64,000 nucleotides of DNA from Micromonospora pallida (GCF_900090325.1 NZ_FMHW01000002.1:1736001-1800000), one strand, 5' to 3'; shown: positions 25,068 to 34,639, numbered from the stretch's first letter. Program-made: numbers and translations. The notes: a model not told the origin generated them from the letters alone.

Positions 25068-26195
25068 GTGCCGTACATCGTCGCCACCGAGACCAGCCTG
25101 CCCACCTACTACTACGATCAGCAGACCCTCGCCACGACGCTGAAGAAGTACTGCCAGGCGATCGGGCTCGACATCGACCTGGACATCATCGACAGTCTCT
25201 TCCACAACACCCAGATCGACGGCCGCTACTTCGCGATGCCGCTGGACACCTTCTTCGACCCGCCGCCGTTCAGCACCGTCGCCGCCCGCTGCGTCGAGGA
25301 GGCCGCGGACCTCTGCGAGAAGACCGTCCGCAAGCTGCTGGCCACCGCCGGCATCCACTCCACCGAGATCCACCAGTTCACCTCGATGCTCAGCACGGTG
25401 GTCTCGGTGCCGACCGTCGACGCGATCCTGATCAACCGGATCGAGTTCGCGCCCACCATGAAGCGGGTGCCGATCAACGGGCTGGGTTGCATGGCCGGCG
25501 TGGCCGGGCTGAGCCGGGTGGCCGACTACCTCAAGGGTCACCCCACCGAGGCGGTCATCCTGCTCACCTGCGAGCTGGGCGGCACCGCGTTCTGGCAGGG
25601 CGGCGTGCAGGGCTACCTCCAGGAGGCGCTCAACCGCGACCTGACCGAGAGCTCCTTCTACACCGACCTGGTGTCGCAGATCGTCACGGTCGCCCTGTTC
25701 GGCGACGGCGTGGCGGCGACCCTGATGGTCGGCGACGACCACCCGCTGGCGAAGCCCGGCCTGCCCCGGGTGGTGGACACCCGCTCCGGGTTCCTGCCGG
25801 ACACCCTGCACGTCGCCGGGGTGGACGTGCTGGACAACGGGTTCCGCAACCGGTTGAGCGTGGACGTGCCCGGTCTGGCGAAGACCGGTCTCCGTCCGGT
25901 GCTCGACCCGCTGCTGGCCGACCATGGTCTCACCGTCGACCAGATCGGACACTGGCTGATCCACCCGGGTGGCCCGAAGGTGCTGACCGCGACGGCCGAG
26001 GAGTTCGGGCTGACCGCCGAGAATCTCAAGCTCAGCCAGCACGTCCTGCGCACCGTCGGCAACGTGTCCGGCCCGACCGTGCTGTACATGATGGACGAGA
26101 CCTTCTCGTCGTACGAGCTGGAGCCCGGCACGTACGGGCTGGTGGTCGGGATGGGGCCGGGCTTCTCCCAAGAGGCGGTCCTGCTCCAGTGGTGA
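25068..26195 (+). CDS. Type III polyketide synthase (chalcone synthase superfamily)
   Basis: 375 residues from GTG 25068, which is preceded by AAGGAGG; an earlier in-frame ATG lies inside the PKS gene and is unlikely. The catalytic triad is visible: Cys near 141 in GLGCMAG, His near 299 in WLIHPGG, Asn near 332 in GNVSG. Such enzymes extend an acyl starter with malonyl-CoA and cyclise it to resorcinols, pyrones or similar rings. Its place right after a type I PKS ending in an ACP-TE suggests that the type I product is its starter. It is unlike the DpgA encoded at 52821-53978 beyond fold-level motifs, so the two make different products. The stop codon overlaps the P450 start. Confidence 0.92.
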   Translation: MPYIVATETSLPTYYYDQQTLATTLKKYCQAIGLDIDLDIIDSLFHNTQIDGRYFAMPLDTFFDPPPFSTVAARCVEEAADLCEKTVRKLLATAGIHSTEIHQFTSMLSTVVSVPTVDAILINRIEFAPTMKRVPINGLGCMAGVAGLSRVADYLKGHPTEAVILLTCELGGTAFWQGGVQGYLQEALNRDLTESSFYTDLVSQIVTVALFGDGVAATLMVGDDHPLAKPGLPRVVDTRSGFLPDTLHVAGVDVLDNGFRNRLSVDVPGLAKTGLRPVLDPLLADHGLTVDQIGHWLIHPGGPKVLTATAEEFGLTAENLKLSQHVLRTVGNVSGPTVLYMMDETFSSYELEPGTYGLVVGMGPGFSQEAVLLQW

Positions 26196-27571
26196 CCGCG
26201 AACCCGACCGCGCCGCGGCTGGCTCCCGGGCCGCGCGGCACGTTCCTGCTCGGCAGCCTGCTCGACCTGCGGCGCGACCTGATCGGCTTCCTCGGTCAGG
26301 TCAGCGCCGAGTACGGCGACATCGTGCGGTTCACCGTCGCCGGGTTCACCGTGCACCTGGTCACCCATCCGGACCACCTGCGGCACGTGTTGCAGGTGAA
26401 CAGCAAGAACTACGACAAGCAGTCGCACGAGTACCGGCCCCTCAAGCTCGCCTTCGGCGAGGGGCTGTTCACCAACGACGGCGACTCGTGGCTGCGGCAG
26501 CGGCGGTTGATGCAGCCGGCCTTCCACCGGCAGCGGATCCTCAAGCTCGGCGAGTTCATCGTGGCCGACGTGGTGGAGCGGATCGCCGGCTGGCAGTCGT
26601 ACGCGGAACGCGGCGAGTCCCTCGACGTGGCCGCCGAGATGGTCAACCTGTCCATGAACGTGGCCACCAAGTCGCTGTTCAGCACCGGGCTGCGCGGCGA
26701 TGGTGAGGTGGACACGATCGCCCGCAGCCTGGACACGGTGATCAACTACTGCCTCTACCGGACGATGGTGCCGTTCGCGCCGCCGCCGAAGGTGCCGACC
26801 CGGCGCAACCGGGACTTCACCACGGCCATGGCCGAGCTGGACGGCATCATCTACCGGATCATGGGGGAGCGGCGCGCGCAGGACACCCAGCCGTACGACC
26901 TGCTGTCGATGCTGCTGGAGGCGCGGGACGAGGACACCGGCGAGGGCATGTCGGACCGGCAGGTACGCGACGAGATCGCGACCCTGTTGCTCGGCGGCTA
27001 CGAGACGACCTCCAACCAGCTCAGTTGGGCCTGGTACGAGCTGTCCCGCAACCCGGAGATCGAGGCGCGGCTGCACGAGGAACTCGACCGGGTGCTCGGC
27101 GACCGGCTGCCCACCGTGGCGGACGTGCCGCAGCTCGAGTACACCAACCGGGTGCTGGAGGAGACGTTGCGGCTCTACCCGGTGCCCTGGCTGGAGCGGC
27201 GGGCGGCCGGCACGGACACCCTCGGCGGGTACCACGTCAAGGCCGGTTCGCTGATCTACATCAGCCCGTACCTGACCCACCGGCACCCCGACTTCTGGGA
27301 GGACCCGGAGCGGTTCGACCCGGACCGGTTCACCCCGGAGCGGTCGGCCGACCGGCCCCGGTTCGCGTACTTCCCGTTCGGCGGCGGCCCCCGGTTGTGC
27401 ATCGGCAACCGGCTCGCCCAACTGGAGGCGCAGCTCACCCTGGCGACCATCGCCCAGCGGTACCGGCTGCGCATGGTGCCGGGGCACCCGGTCGAAGCCA
27501 AGATGCAGGTCACCACCAGCCCCCGGCACGGGCTGAGGATGACCCTCGAACCACGCCGCCCGTCGGCCTGA
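26192..27571 (+). CDS. Cytochrome P450 monooxygenase
   Basis: 459 residues from a GTG that overlaps the preceding TGA (GTGA), a clear sign of coupling. Heme-ligand cysteine is near 403 in FGGGPRLCIG, the I-helix motif is GGYETTSN and the K-helix ExxR is EETLR. The N-terminus lacks a membrane anchor. Form and motifs resemble bacterial P450s of the broad fatty-acid/terpenoid hydroxylase type. Likely to oxidise the polyketide made by the upstream genes; electron-transfer partners are not encoded in the window. Confidence 0.93.
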   Translation: MTANPTAPRLAPGPRGTFLLGSLLDLRRDLIGFLGQVSAEYGDIVRFTVAGFTVHLVTHPDHLRHVLQVNSKNYDKQSHEYRPLKLAFGEGLFTNDGDSWLRQRRLMQPAFHRQRILKLGEFIVADVVERIAGWQSYAERGESLDVAAEMVNLSMNVATKSLFSTGLRGDGEVDTIARSLDTVINYCLYRTMVPFAPPPKVPTRRNRDFTTAMAELDGIIYRIMGERRAQDTQPYDLLSMLLEARDEDTGEGMSDRQVRDEIATLLLGGYETTSNQLSWAWYELSRNPEIEARLHEELDRVLGDRLPTVADVPQLEYTNRVLEETLRLYPVPWLERRAAGTDTLGGYHVKAGSLIYISPYLTHRHPDFWEDPERFDPDRFTPERSADRPRFAYFPFGGGPRLCIGNRLAQLEAQLTLATIAQRYRLRMVPGHPVEAKMQVTTSPRHGLRMTLEPRRPSA

Positions 27572-27596
27572 CGGGCGGCACGAGGAGATGTCCCGT

Positions 27597-28364
27597 ATGC
27601 ACGACAACCGGTTGAACAGACTCGGCGGCACCTGCGCGATCCTGGTGGGTGTCAGCTACGTCGTGGTCACCACCTTCTTCGTGCTCGACCCGACGCAGCT
27701 CATCCACGAGGACAAGCACCGGCTCTGGACCGAGCTGGCCGAGAACGGCACCCCCCGGATCCTGTACTACTGGGGGTACGCCCTCGGCGCGATCTTCGCG
27801 TTCGGGGCGATCCCAGCCATCGCCGACCTGGTCCGGGAGAAGCACGAGGGCTGGGTGCGCTGGACCACCGGTCTGGCGTACCTCTCCTTCGGGGTGACCG
27901 CGGTCGAGACGTTCCGGCTGGTCACCGCCACCCCGCTCTGGGCGGCCGACTACGCCGGCGGCGACGAGACGGTACGGACCGCGATCGTCACCACCGACCT
28001 GCTGCTGCGGCTGGACCCGGCGACCTGGCTGCGGTTCGGCGCGCTCGGGCCGTTCTTCCTGGTGGTGAACATCCTGGCGCTGCGGCACGGGCTGCTGAGT
28101 CGGCCGCTGACCTACGTCGGCATCGCGCTGGGTGTGCTGACCAGCACGGCGGCGCTCGGGGTGGCCTTCGGGATCGGGCCGATGGTGCTGGTCTCGGCGA
28201 TCCTCGGCGGGGCCCTGGCCGCGCCGATCTGGTTCGTCTGGATCGGGGTGACGCTGCGTCGCGGTGTCCCCCGGGTGGCCGCCGCGGAGCCGGTGCCCGT
28301 CGGCGGGGCCGGCCAGCCACGGCGGGCCGCGCCCGCCCGCAAGAAGGAGGGGAGCAATGGCTGA
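27597..28364 (+). CDS. Multi-spanning membrane protein of unknown function
   Basis: 255 residues from ATG 27597; an in-frame ATG at 27588 touches the GAGGAG ribosome site and is less likely. There are roughly six hydrophobic segments, beginning near residue 15 (ILVGVSYVVVTTFFVL) and ending near residue 215, followed by a basic, Pro/Ala-rich tail. The layout recalls DUF4386-like membrane proteins, which I offer only as a resemblance. Position between two P450 genes suggests a role in the polyketide pathway, such as transport, membrane docking or immunity, but nothing in the sequence proves it. Its end overlaps the next P450 start by 8 bp. Confidence 0.8.
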   Translation: MHDNRLNRLGGTCAILVGVSYVVVTTFFVLDPTQLIHEDKHRLWTELAENGTPRILYYWGYALGAIFAFGAIPAIADLVREKHEGWVRWTTGLAYLSFGVTAVETFRLVTATPLWAADYAGGDETVRTAIVTTDLLLRLDPATWLRFGALGPFFLVVNILALRHGLLSRPLTYVGIALGVLTSTAALGVAFGIGPMVLVSAILGGALAAPIWFVWIGVTLRRGVPRVAAAEPVPVGGAGQPRRAAPARKKEGSNG

Positions 28365-29699
28365 CCGTCACCCACCGGGGCCGAAGGGCGTCCCGGTGCT
28401 CGGCAACCTGCCCGGCCTCGGCCGGGGCATGGTGGAGTTCATGACGGAGACGGCGACGCACGGCGACATCGCGTCGTTCACCATCGGGCCGACCCGCAAC
28501 TACCTGATCAGCAGTCCGGAGCACATCAACGACGTGCTGGTGCTGCGTCGGGACAAGTTCGCCAAGGACCCGCACGACCTGCGGACCCTCGGCCGGTGGA
28601 TGGGCCGGGGGTTGCTCACCAGCGACGGCGCGCACCACCGCCGGCAGCGCAAGCTGGTGCAGCCGGCGTTCCGCCACCGGCGGATGACCGGGTACGGCGA
28701 GATCGCGGTGGACAGCACGCTGCGCCAGATCGAGAGCTGGCGGCCGGGCGAGGTGCACGACATGCACCACGAGATGATGAAGCTGACGTTGAACGTGGTG
28801 TCCCGGTCGATGTTCGGCAGCGGGGTCTCCGACGAGGAGGCACTGAAGGTCCAGCGGGCGGTCGCCGGCCTCCAGGACGTCGCCATCAACATCAGCAAGT
28901 TCGGCATGCTGGTGTCGCCGTGGCTGCTGCTGCCGCTGCATCAGCTCCTCAAACGCGGCACCCGGGTGCTCGACCAGGCGGTCATGCGGATCATCGCCGA
29001 GCGCCGGGCCAGCGGCACGGAGGACCAGGGCGACCTGCTGTCGATGTTCCTGCTGGCGCAGGACGAGGACGACGGCTCCGGCATGACCGACCAGCAGGTC
29101 CGCGACGAGACCGTGACCATCTTCGTCGCCGGTCAGGAGACCACCGCCAACGGGCTGACCTGGGCGTGGTACCTGCTCTCCCAGTACCCGGAGGTGGCCG
29201 AGAAGCTCGGCGCCGAGCTGGACGAGGTGCTGGGGGACCGGCCCCGACGGCGGAGGACCTGCCCCGGCTGCGGTACACCGGGATGGTCTTCAAGGAGGCG
29301 CTGCGCTGCTGCCCGCCCGCCTGGACGCTGAACAAGCGCACCCCGGTGGAGGACGTCGAGCTGGGCGGCTACCGGATCCGCAGGGGCAGCGGGATCTTCA
29401 TCATGCCGTACGTGATGCACCACCTCGAGCGGTACTTCCCGGACCCGGACCGGTTCGACCCGGAGCGGTTCGCCCCCGAGCGGGAGGGACAGCTCCCCCG
29501 GTACGCGTTCATGCCGTTCGGTGGCGGGGAACGGATGTGCGTCGGGGCCGGCTTCGCCGAGATGGAGGCGAAGCTGATCCTGGCCACCCTCGCCCAGCGG
29601 TTCCGGTTCACCCTCGAACCGGACCAGAAGGTGGCGCTGAAGCCGCTGGTCACCCTCGCGCCGAAGTACGGGCTGCGGATGCGGCTGGCCGCCCGGTAG
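28357..29699 (+). CDS. Second cytochrome P450, interrupted by a one-base frameshift
   Basis: ATG 28357 follows AAGAAGGAGG. The first frame runs through the I-helix FVAGQETTAN and then loses sense after GDRP at about 29242. The remainder, in another frame, gives PTAEDLPRL, the ExxR motif KEALR and the heme site FGGGERMCVG (Cys codon 29538-29540), ending at 29699. Adding one C to the CCCC run at 29242-29245 restores a continuous protein of about 447 residues. Either the gene is newly broken or the run was miscalled; both halves keep full coding character. If intact it would be a second oxidase of the polyketide pathway, related to the P450 at 26192. Confidence 0.85.
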
Positions 29700-29756
29700 G
29701 GCGCCGTCGGCGGGGTGGTCACCACCGCCGCCCAGCGCGCACCGCCAACCCTCGCC

Positions 29757-29789
29757 AAGGGCCGATCCACCACCGGTGGGTCGGCCCTT
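29757..29789 (+). terminator. Strong hairpin ending the polyketide operon
   Basis: A 15-bp stem, AAGGGCCGATCCACC with GGTGGGTCGGCCCTT (one G-T pair), with a 3-nt loop, 58 bp after the P450 stop. There is no U tract, which is usual for actinomycete terminators. Confidence 0.75.
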
Positions 29790-29913
29790 CCGCTGTCCGC
29801 GCCGCCCGTCGTGGCACCGCTGGCGTCCCGGCTGGGGGGACCTCGTCCGGTCCGTCCGGTTCGCTCGGCGTGGCCTCCCGGCCAGAGGCGGTCTGGCCAG
29901 CGAAAATCAGTCC

Positions 29914-29960
29914 GTCAACCGTTGACCGTGCAGGTAACGCGGTGTTAACTGTCAACAGTT
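29914..29960 (+). promoter_or_regulatory. Promoter with two palindromes upstream of the GntR gene
   Basis: A -35-like TTGACC (29922-29927) and a -10-like TTAACT (29945-29950) are 17 bp apart. A palindrome GTCAACCGTTGAC (29914-29926) covers the -35, and AACTGTCAACAGTT (29947-29960, 6-bp perfect arms) covers the -10. Both share GTCAAC, so they may be two sites for one regulator, most simply the adjacent GntR protein repressing its own operon. An AGGAGG site follows at 29964. Confidence 0.6.
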
Positions 29961-29975
29961 TCCAGGAGGTTTCCG

Positions 29976-30659
29976 GTGTTGAACGTCAGGCCCATCCGGG
30001 TGGAGTCGCTCGGCGAGAAGCTCGCCGGCGAGCTGCGTCGCCGCATCATCGTGGGCGACGTGCCGGCCAGCACGCGGCTCGTCGAGGAGGAACTCGCGGA
30101 GTCCTTCCGGGTCAGCCGTGGTCCGGTCCGGGACGCCATCCGGATCCTCCGTGCGGAGGGACTGGTCACCGGGACCGGTCGGAACGTGGTGACCCGGTCG
30201 CTCAGCACCGCCGACATCGACGAGCTGATGGCCCTGCGGGAGTCCTTCGAGCTGCTCGCCGTCGAGCGGGCCATCGACACCAACCTCGGCGACCTCACCG
30301 GGCGGCTGGCCGCCGCCCTGGTCGAGATGGACACGGCGGCGGCCGACCGGGACGCCACCGCGTTCACCACCGCCGACATCCGGTTCCACAGTTCCTTCTT
30401 CGAGGCCGCCGGCCTGACCCGGCTCGACGTCCTCTGGAATCAGTTCCGGCCCACCATCGAGGGCCTGCTGCACGCCTCCGGCAAGCAGATGGACGACCTC
30501 GCCCCGTCGGCGGGGGAGCACCACGACCTCGCGGCACTCATCGCCGCCGGCAAGGTCACCGACGTCAAGAACGAACTGCACCGACACCTGCGGAAGACCC
30601 GCTCGCGGCTCCAGGCCGCGGTTTCCCCACCCCCGTCCCAGAGGAAATCAGACCTATGA
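29976..30659 (+). CDS. GntR-family transcriptional regulator (FCD type)
   Basis: 227 residues from GTG 29976, six bases after AGGAGG. The N-terminal winged helix contains EELAESFRVSRGPVRDAIRILRAEGLV (typical GntR recognition region, about residues 35-65), followed by an all-helical FCD ligand domain with metal-site-like residues (RFHSSFF near 133-139, EHHDLAALI further on). FCD regulators usually sense organic acids or sugar acids. It heads the transporter/catabolic operon and its ATGA overlap with the tctC-like gene shows they are co-translated. It likely represses the operon from the palindromes just upstream until the substrate appears. Confidence 0.9.
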   Translation: MLNVRPIRVESLGEKLAGELRRRIIVGDVPASTRLVEEELAESFRVSRGPVRDAIRILRAEGLVTGTGRNVVTRSLSTADIDELMALRESFELLAVERAIDTNLGDLTGRLAAALVEMDTAAADRDATAFTTADIRFHSSFFEAAGLTRLDVLWNQFRPTIEGLLHASGKQMDDLAPSAGEHHDLAALIAAGKVTDVKNELHRHLRKTRSRLQAAVSPPPSQRKSDL

Positions 30660-31618
30660 AGTCACGGATGTTCCGGATCGCCGCCCTGGCGGTCGCCGGC
30701 ACACTCGCGTTCAGCGCATGCGCCAACCGCGGCGGCACCGAGGAGGCGTCGTCGGAGAACTACCCCGACAAGAACCTGACCATGGTGGTCCACGCGGGTG
30801 CGGGCGGCGGTTCCGACCTCACCGCCCGTACTCTCGCCAAGGAGCTGGAGGCCGACCTCGGCCAGTCCATCGTGGTGGAGAACCGTACCGGTGGCGGTGG
30901 CCGGGTCGGGCTGACCTACCTCAAGGAGCGCCCGGCCGACGGCTACTCCATCGGCTTCATCCCGGTCGAGGTGTCGATGCTGGGCCACCAGGGCGCGGAC
31001 ATCAAGCCCGACCAGTACACCATCCTCGGCCAGGTGATGAACGCCCCGGCGACGCTGTCGGTGCCGGCCAACAGCCCGTACCAGACGCTCCAGCAGTTCC
31101 TCGACGCCGCCAAGGCCAAGCCGGGCACCATCACCGTGTCCAACTCCGGCGCGGGCGCGATCTGGGAGGCCGCCACCCTCGCCCTCGGCGAGGCGGCCGG
31201 CGTGACCTTCAAGCCGGTCCCGTACGACGGTGGCGCCCCGGCCGTCGCGGCCGGCGTCTCCGGTGAGGTCCAGGCGGTCATGGCCGGCGTCAGCGAGTCC
31301 GCCACCGCCGCCAAGGACGGCCGGATGCGGGTCCTCGCGGTGCTCGCCCCCGAGCGGGTCGCCTCGCTGCCCGACGCGCCGACCGCCAAGGAACTCGGCC
31401 ACGACATCGTCATCGGCGGTTGGGGCCTGATCGGCGCCCCGGCGGGCCTGCCCGCCGAGGTCAAGGAGAAGCTCGCCGCCGCCGTGCAGAAGGCCGCCTC
31501 GACGACCACGTTCAAGGACGTGATGACCAAGGCCGGCAACACCCCGATGGCCACCTCGCCCGACGAGGCGACCACCTTCGCCCAGTCCGAGTACGACCGG
31601 TTCGGCGAGATCTACTAG
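30656..31618 (+). CDS. tctC: Tripartite tricarboxylate transporter substrate-binding lipoprotein (TctC family)
   Basis: 320 residues from the ATG overlapping the regulator stop. The N-terminus is a lipoprotein signal, with a basic start, a hydrophobic stretch and the lipobox FSAC near residue 21-24. The mature part is a periplasmic-binding fold of the Bug/TctC family (VVHAGAGGGSDLTARTLA, then NRTGGGGRVG for ligand carboxylate contacts). It captures an external carboxylated substrate and hands it to the TctA/TctB membrane pair encoded next. The natural ligand cannot be read from sequence; the downstream sugar enzymes suggest an acidic sugar. Confidence 0.93.
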   Translation: MKSRMFRIAALAVAGTLAFSACANRGGTEEASSENYPDKNLTMVVHAGAGGGSDLTARTLAKELEADLGQSIVVENRTGGGGRVGLTYLKERPADGYSIGFIPVEVSMLGHQGADIKPDQYTILGQVMNAPATLSVPANSPYQTLQQFLDAAKAKPGTITVSNSGAGAIWEAATLALGEAAGVTFKPVPYDGGAPAVAAGVSGEVQAVMAGVSESATAAKDGRMRVLAVLAPERVASLPDAPTAKELGHDIVIGGWGLIGAPAGLPAEVKEKLAAAVQKAASTTTFKDVMTKAGNTPMATSPDEATTFAQSEYDRFGEIY

Positions 31619-31620
31619 TC

Positions 31621-32109
31621 ATGTCCGCCGACCAACCGGCTCCCGTCGCGGGTGACCGCAGCGCTGCCTCGCCGTTGCGCGAGGCAGCGCTGGGCGGGGT
31701 CTTCCTGCTGCTGGGCGTCGTCTTCCTTGTGCTGGCCCGCTCGATCGAGTTGCCGCAGCGGGCCATGGCGGTCAGTCCGCGGATCTGGCCGGAGGCCCTG
31801 GCCTTCGGGATCATCGGCCTGTCGGTGATCCAGATCGTCGCCAGTTTCGTCCGTACCCCCCGCGACGAGGAGCAGCCGGAGCCGGCCACCCGGATCGGGG
31901 TCCTGCAGGTCGCCGGGTTCGTCCTGGCCACCTTCGCCTTCGGCGTCCTCTGGTACTACGTCCACTTCCTGGTCTCCGCGATGATCTTCATCGCCGGGTT
32001 GACCTGGATCGCGGGCGGCCGGGGGATCAAGGACCTCGTTCTCTTCCCGGCCGGCATCACGGTGGTGCTCTACGCCCTCTTCGCGCTTCTTCTGAAGGTT
32101 CCGGTATGA
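31621..32109 (+). CDS. tctB: Tripartite tricarboxylate transporter small membrane subunit (TctB family)
   Basis: 162 residues with four predicted membrane segments (about 22-42, 60-80, 100-120 and 138-158), the usual size and layout for TctB. It starts two bases after the tctC-like stop and overlaps tctA by the ATGA arrangement. TctB forms the symporter complex with TctA and is needed for uptake although its exact role is unclear in the family. Confidence 0.88.
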   Translation: MSADQPAPVAGDRSAASPLREAALGGVFLLLGVVFLVLARSIELPQRAMAVSPRIWPEALAFGIIGLSVIQIVASFVRTPRDEEQPEPATRIGVLQVAGFVLATFAFGVLWYYVHFLVSAMIFIAGLTWIAGGRGIKDLVLFPAGITVVLYALFALLLKVPV

Positions 32110-33635
32110 ACGCAATGGTCGAGGGCTTCGGTGCCCTCTTCACTCTCGAGATCGCGTTCTGTGTCCTGATCGGGGCCGCCATCGGCATGCTGGTCGGCGC
32201 GTTCCCCGGGATCAGCGCCACCATGGCGGTCGCCCTGGCCAGTGCCTTCACGCTGACCATGGACCCGGTGCCCGGCCTGGCCGTGCTGCTGACCATCCTC
32301 GTCGCGGCGCAGTTCGGCGACCGGGTGCCGGCGATCCTGATCAACACACCCGGCACCCCCGCCTCCATCGCGACCACCTTCGACGGGTACGCGCTGGCCC
32401 GGCAGGGGAAGGCGGGCATCGCGCTGACCGCCTCGGCGTACGCGTCGGCGATCGGCGGGTTCATCGGCATTGCGGTGCTGATGTTCGCCGCGGTCCCGCT
32501 GAGCAACCTCGCCGTCGAGTTCGGCTCGCCGGAGATGTTCGCCCTGGTCGTCTTCGGCCTGACCATGATGATCGAGGTGTCCGGCGGCAAGATCGTCAAG
32601 GGGCTGATCGCCGGTCTGCTCGGCCTGGCCCTGGGTACCATCGGCCGGGACCCGCTGGACGGCTCGGACCGGTTCACCTTCGGCATCCCGCAGTTGGTCG
32701 AGGGCATCCCGTTCATCGCGGTGATCATCGGCCTGTTCGGCATCGCCGAGGTCTTCGGCCAAATGCTCGAACGCGGCCACGCCCGGGACAAGGCCATACA
32801 GACCTTCGGCCGCTGGTGGCCCAACCGGGCGGAACTGCGCGGGATGGTCAAGCCGGTCGCGGTGGGCTCGGCCGTCGGCACGGTGGTGGGCGTACTGCCC
32901 GCGGCCGGCGGCGACATCGGCGGCATCGTTGCCTGGAACCAGGCGAAGAAGGTCTCCAAGGAGCCGGAGCGGTTCGGCAAAGGCTCCCTGGAAGGGCTGA
33001 CCGCCGCCGACTCGTCGTCCAACGCCGGCGTGGGTGGGTCGGTGCTCACCACGCTCGCCCTGGGTGTGCCCGGCGACTCGGTGATGGCCGTGATGCTCGG
33101 TTCGATGATCATCTGGGGCATCCAGCCCGGCCCGATGCTCTTCTCGCAGCAGCCCGACCTGGTCTACTCGATCGCCGGCATCATGCTCTTCGCGACCGTG
33201 CTGACCCTGGGGATCAGCCTGCTGCGCATGCGTGGCGTGGCCAAGCTGCTGGAACTGCCCAACCGGTTCCTCTGGGTGGTCATCCTGACCTTCTGCGTCG
33301 TCGGCACGTACGCGGTCAACAACAGCGTCTTCGACGTCGGCCTGATGATCCTCTTCGGCGTGATCGGACTGCTCTTCCGCCGCTTCGGCTTCCCGGCCGG
33401 TCCGGTGGTGCTGGGGCTGATCCTGGGCCCGTTGGCCGAGCGGAACTTCCGCCGCTCGATGGAGATCGGCGGCCTGGAGACCATCTACACCAGCCCGATC
33501 GCGGTCGTGCTCATCACCATCGCGGTGCTGGCCATCGTGGTGCCCCGGGTGCGGGCCCGCTTCAAGGCCCGTCGGGTGAAGCCGACCGAGCACACCCCGG
33601 CCGAGGAGCAGGTCCGCACCGGGGTGAACGGTTGA
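32106..33635 (+). CDS. tctA: Tripartite tricarboxylate transporter large membrane subunit (TctA family)
   Basis: 509 residues, the normal TctA length, with about ten to twelve membrane segments. The conserved N-terminal repeat GMLVGAFPGISATMAVAL and the related internal GVLPAAGGDIGGIVAW are the inverted-repeat signatures of the family, and TPGTPAS is also typical. It is the permease that moves substrate by sodium or proton symport. The stop codon overlaps the sialidase-fold gene (TGATG), so uptake and breakdown are coupled. Confidence 0.93.
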   Translation: MNAMVEGFGALFTLEIAFCVLIGAAIGMLVGAFPGISATMAVALASAFTLTMDPVPGLAVLLTILVAAQFGDRVPAILINTPGTPASIATTFDGYALARQGKAGIALTASAYASAIGGFIGIAVLMFAAVPLSNLAVEFGSPEMFALVVFGLTMMIEVSGGKIVKGLIAGLLGLALGTIGRDPLDGSDRFTFGIPQLVEGIPFIAVIIGLFGIAEVFGQMLERGHARDKAIQTFGRWWPNRAELRGMVKPVAVGSAVGTVVGVLPAAGGDIGGIVAWNQAKKVSKEPERFGKGSLEGLTAADSSSNAGVGGSVLTTLALGVPGDSVMAVMLGSMIIWGIQPGPMLFSQQPDLVYSIAGIMLFATVLTLGISLLRMRGVAKLLELPNRFLWVVILTFCVVGTYAVNNSVFDVGLMILFGVIGLLFRRFGFPAGPVVLGLILGPLAERNFRRSMEIGGLETIYTSPIAVVLITIAVLAIVVPRVRARFKARRVKPTEHTPAEEQVRTGVNG

Positions 33636-34639
33636 TGCGTCGGCACTTCGTCGTACGGGACGTGGCCGGCCAGTGCCACGGCAGCACAGTCTGCGCGGTG
33701 GACGGCCGCTTCGTGGTCGCCTGGTTCGAGGGCGACCACGAAGGGGCGGCCAACTCCCGGATCCGGCTCGCCACCGGGACCGGCGACGAGTGGTCCGCCC
33801 CGGTGGTGGTCAGCGGCGACCTCGCCCCCTGCTGGAACCCGGTGCTGCACCGGCGGACCGACGGTGACCTGCTGCTCTACTTCAAGGTCGGGACCACCAT
33901 CGGCGCCTGGCGGACCTGGCTGGTGCGCTCGGCCGACGCGGGTCGTACCTGGTCGGCCCCGCGTCCGTTGGTCGACGGTGGCGAGGGCGGACGCGGCCCG
34001 GTGCGCGTTCCGCCCCTGCGGCTGCCCTCCGGGCGGCTGCTCGCCGGCGCCTCCACCGAGACCTGGGGCGAGCGGCCCCGCTGGGACGCCTTCGTCGACA
34101 TCAGCGACGACGACGGCCTGACCTGGCGGCGCACCCCGGACGTGCCGATCGACCACGACTCCTTCCCCGGCGCCGGCGTCATCCAGCCCACCCTCTGGGC
34201 GACGCCGGACGGCTCGGTACGCCTGCTGGCCCGCAGCACCGCCGGTCGACTGGTCGCCTCGACCAGCACCGACGACGGCGAGACCTGGTCGCCGGGCGTG
34301 CCCAGCGCGATGCCGAACAACAACTCCGGTGTCAGCGCCTGCGCCGACGGGCACACGGTCCACCTCGCGCACAACCCGACCACCGGGGACTGGGCCTCCC
34401 GGGCCCCGCTGGTCGTCTCGGTCTCCACCGACGACGGCGACACCTGGCAGTCCTGGCTGACCCTGGAGGAGTCCACCGGCGAGGCCGAGCAGGAGGGCTA
34501 CCAGCCGGCCGACTCGGGCGTCCGGACCACCGGCGTGAACGAGTTCTCCTACCCCTGTCTCGTCCGCACCCCCGACGGGCTCGCGGTCACCTACACCTGG
34601 CAGCGGCGCGGCATCGTGCTCGCCCTGCTCCACCCCTGA
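33635..34639 (+). CDS. Cytosolic sialidase-fold (BNR/Asp-box) protein
   Basis: 334 residues forming a six-bladed beta-propeller of the sialidase superfamily. Four Asp-boxes are visible: SADAGRTW, SDDDGLTW, STDDGETW and STDDGDTW. There is no signal peptide, so the protein acts inside the cell, on imported substrate. Family members include exo-sialidases and other glycan-active or lyase-like enzymes, so the reaction is uncertain. Position directly after an organic-acid transporter and before an aldolase suggests that it hydrolyses or lactonises a small acidic sugar conjugate. ATG overlaps the TctA stop. Confidence 0.82.
   Translation: MRRHFVVRDVAGQCHGSTVCAVDGRFVVAWFEGDHEGAANSRIRLATGTGDEWSAPVVVSGDLAPCWNPVLHRRTDGDLLLYFKVGTTIGAWRTWLVRSADAGRTWSAPRPLVDGGEGGRGPVRVPPLRLPSGRLLAGASTETWGERPRWDAFVDISDDDGLTWRRTPDVPIDHDSFPGAGVIQPTLWATPDGSVRLLARSTAGRLVASTSTDDGETWSPGVPSAMPNNNSGVSACADGHTVHLAHNPTTGDWASRAPLVVSVSTDDGDTWQSWLTLEESTGEAEQEGYQPADSGVRTTGVNEFSYPCLVRTPDGLAVTYTWQRRGIVLALLHP

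Noticed and set aside
25068..26195. HMG-CoA-synthase-like enzyme of a beta-branching cassette
   Set aside because: Same superfamily, but GLGCMAG, WLIHPGG and GNVSG are type III PKS signatures. The HMG synthase, if present, must be left of the window.
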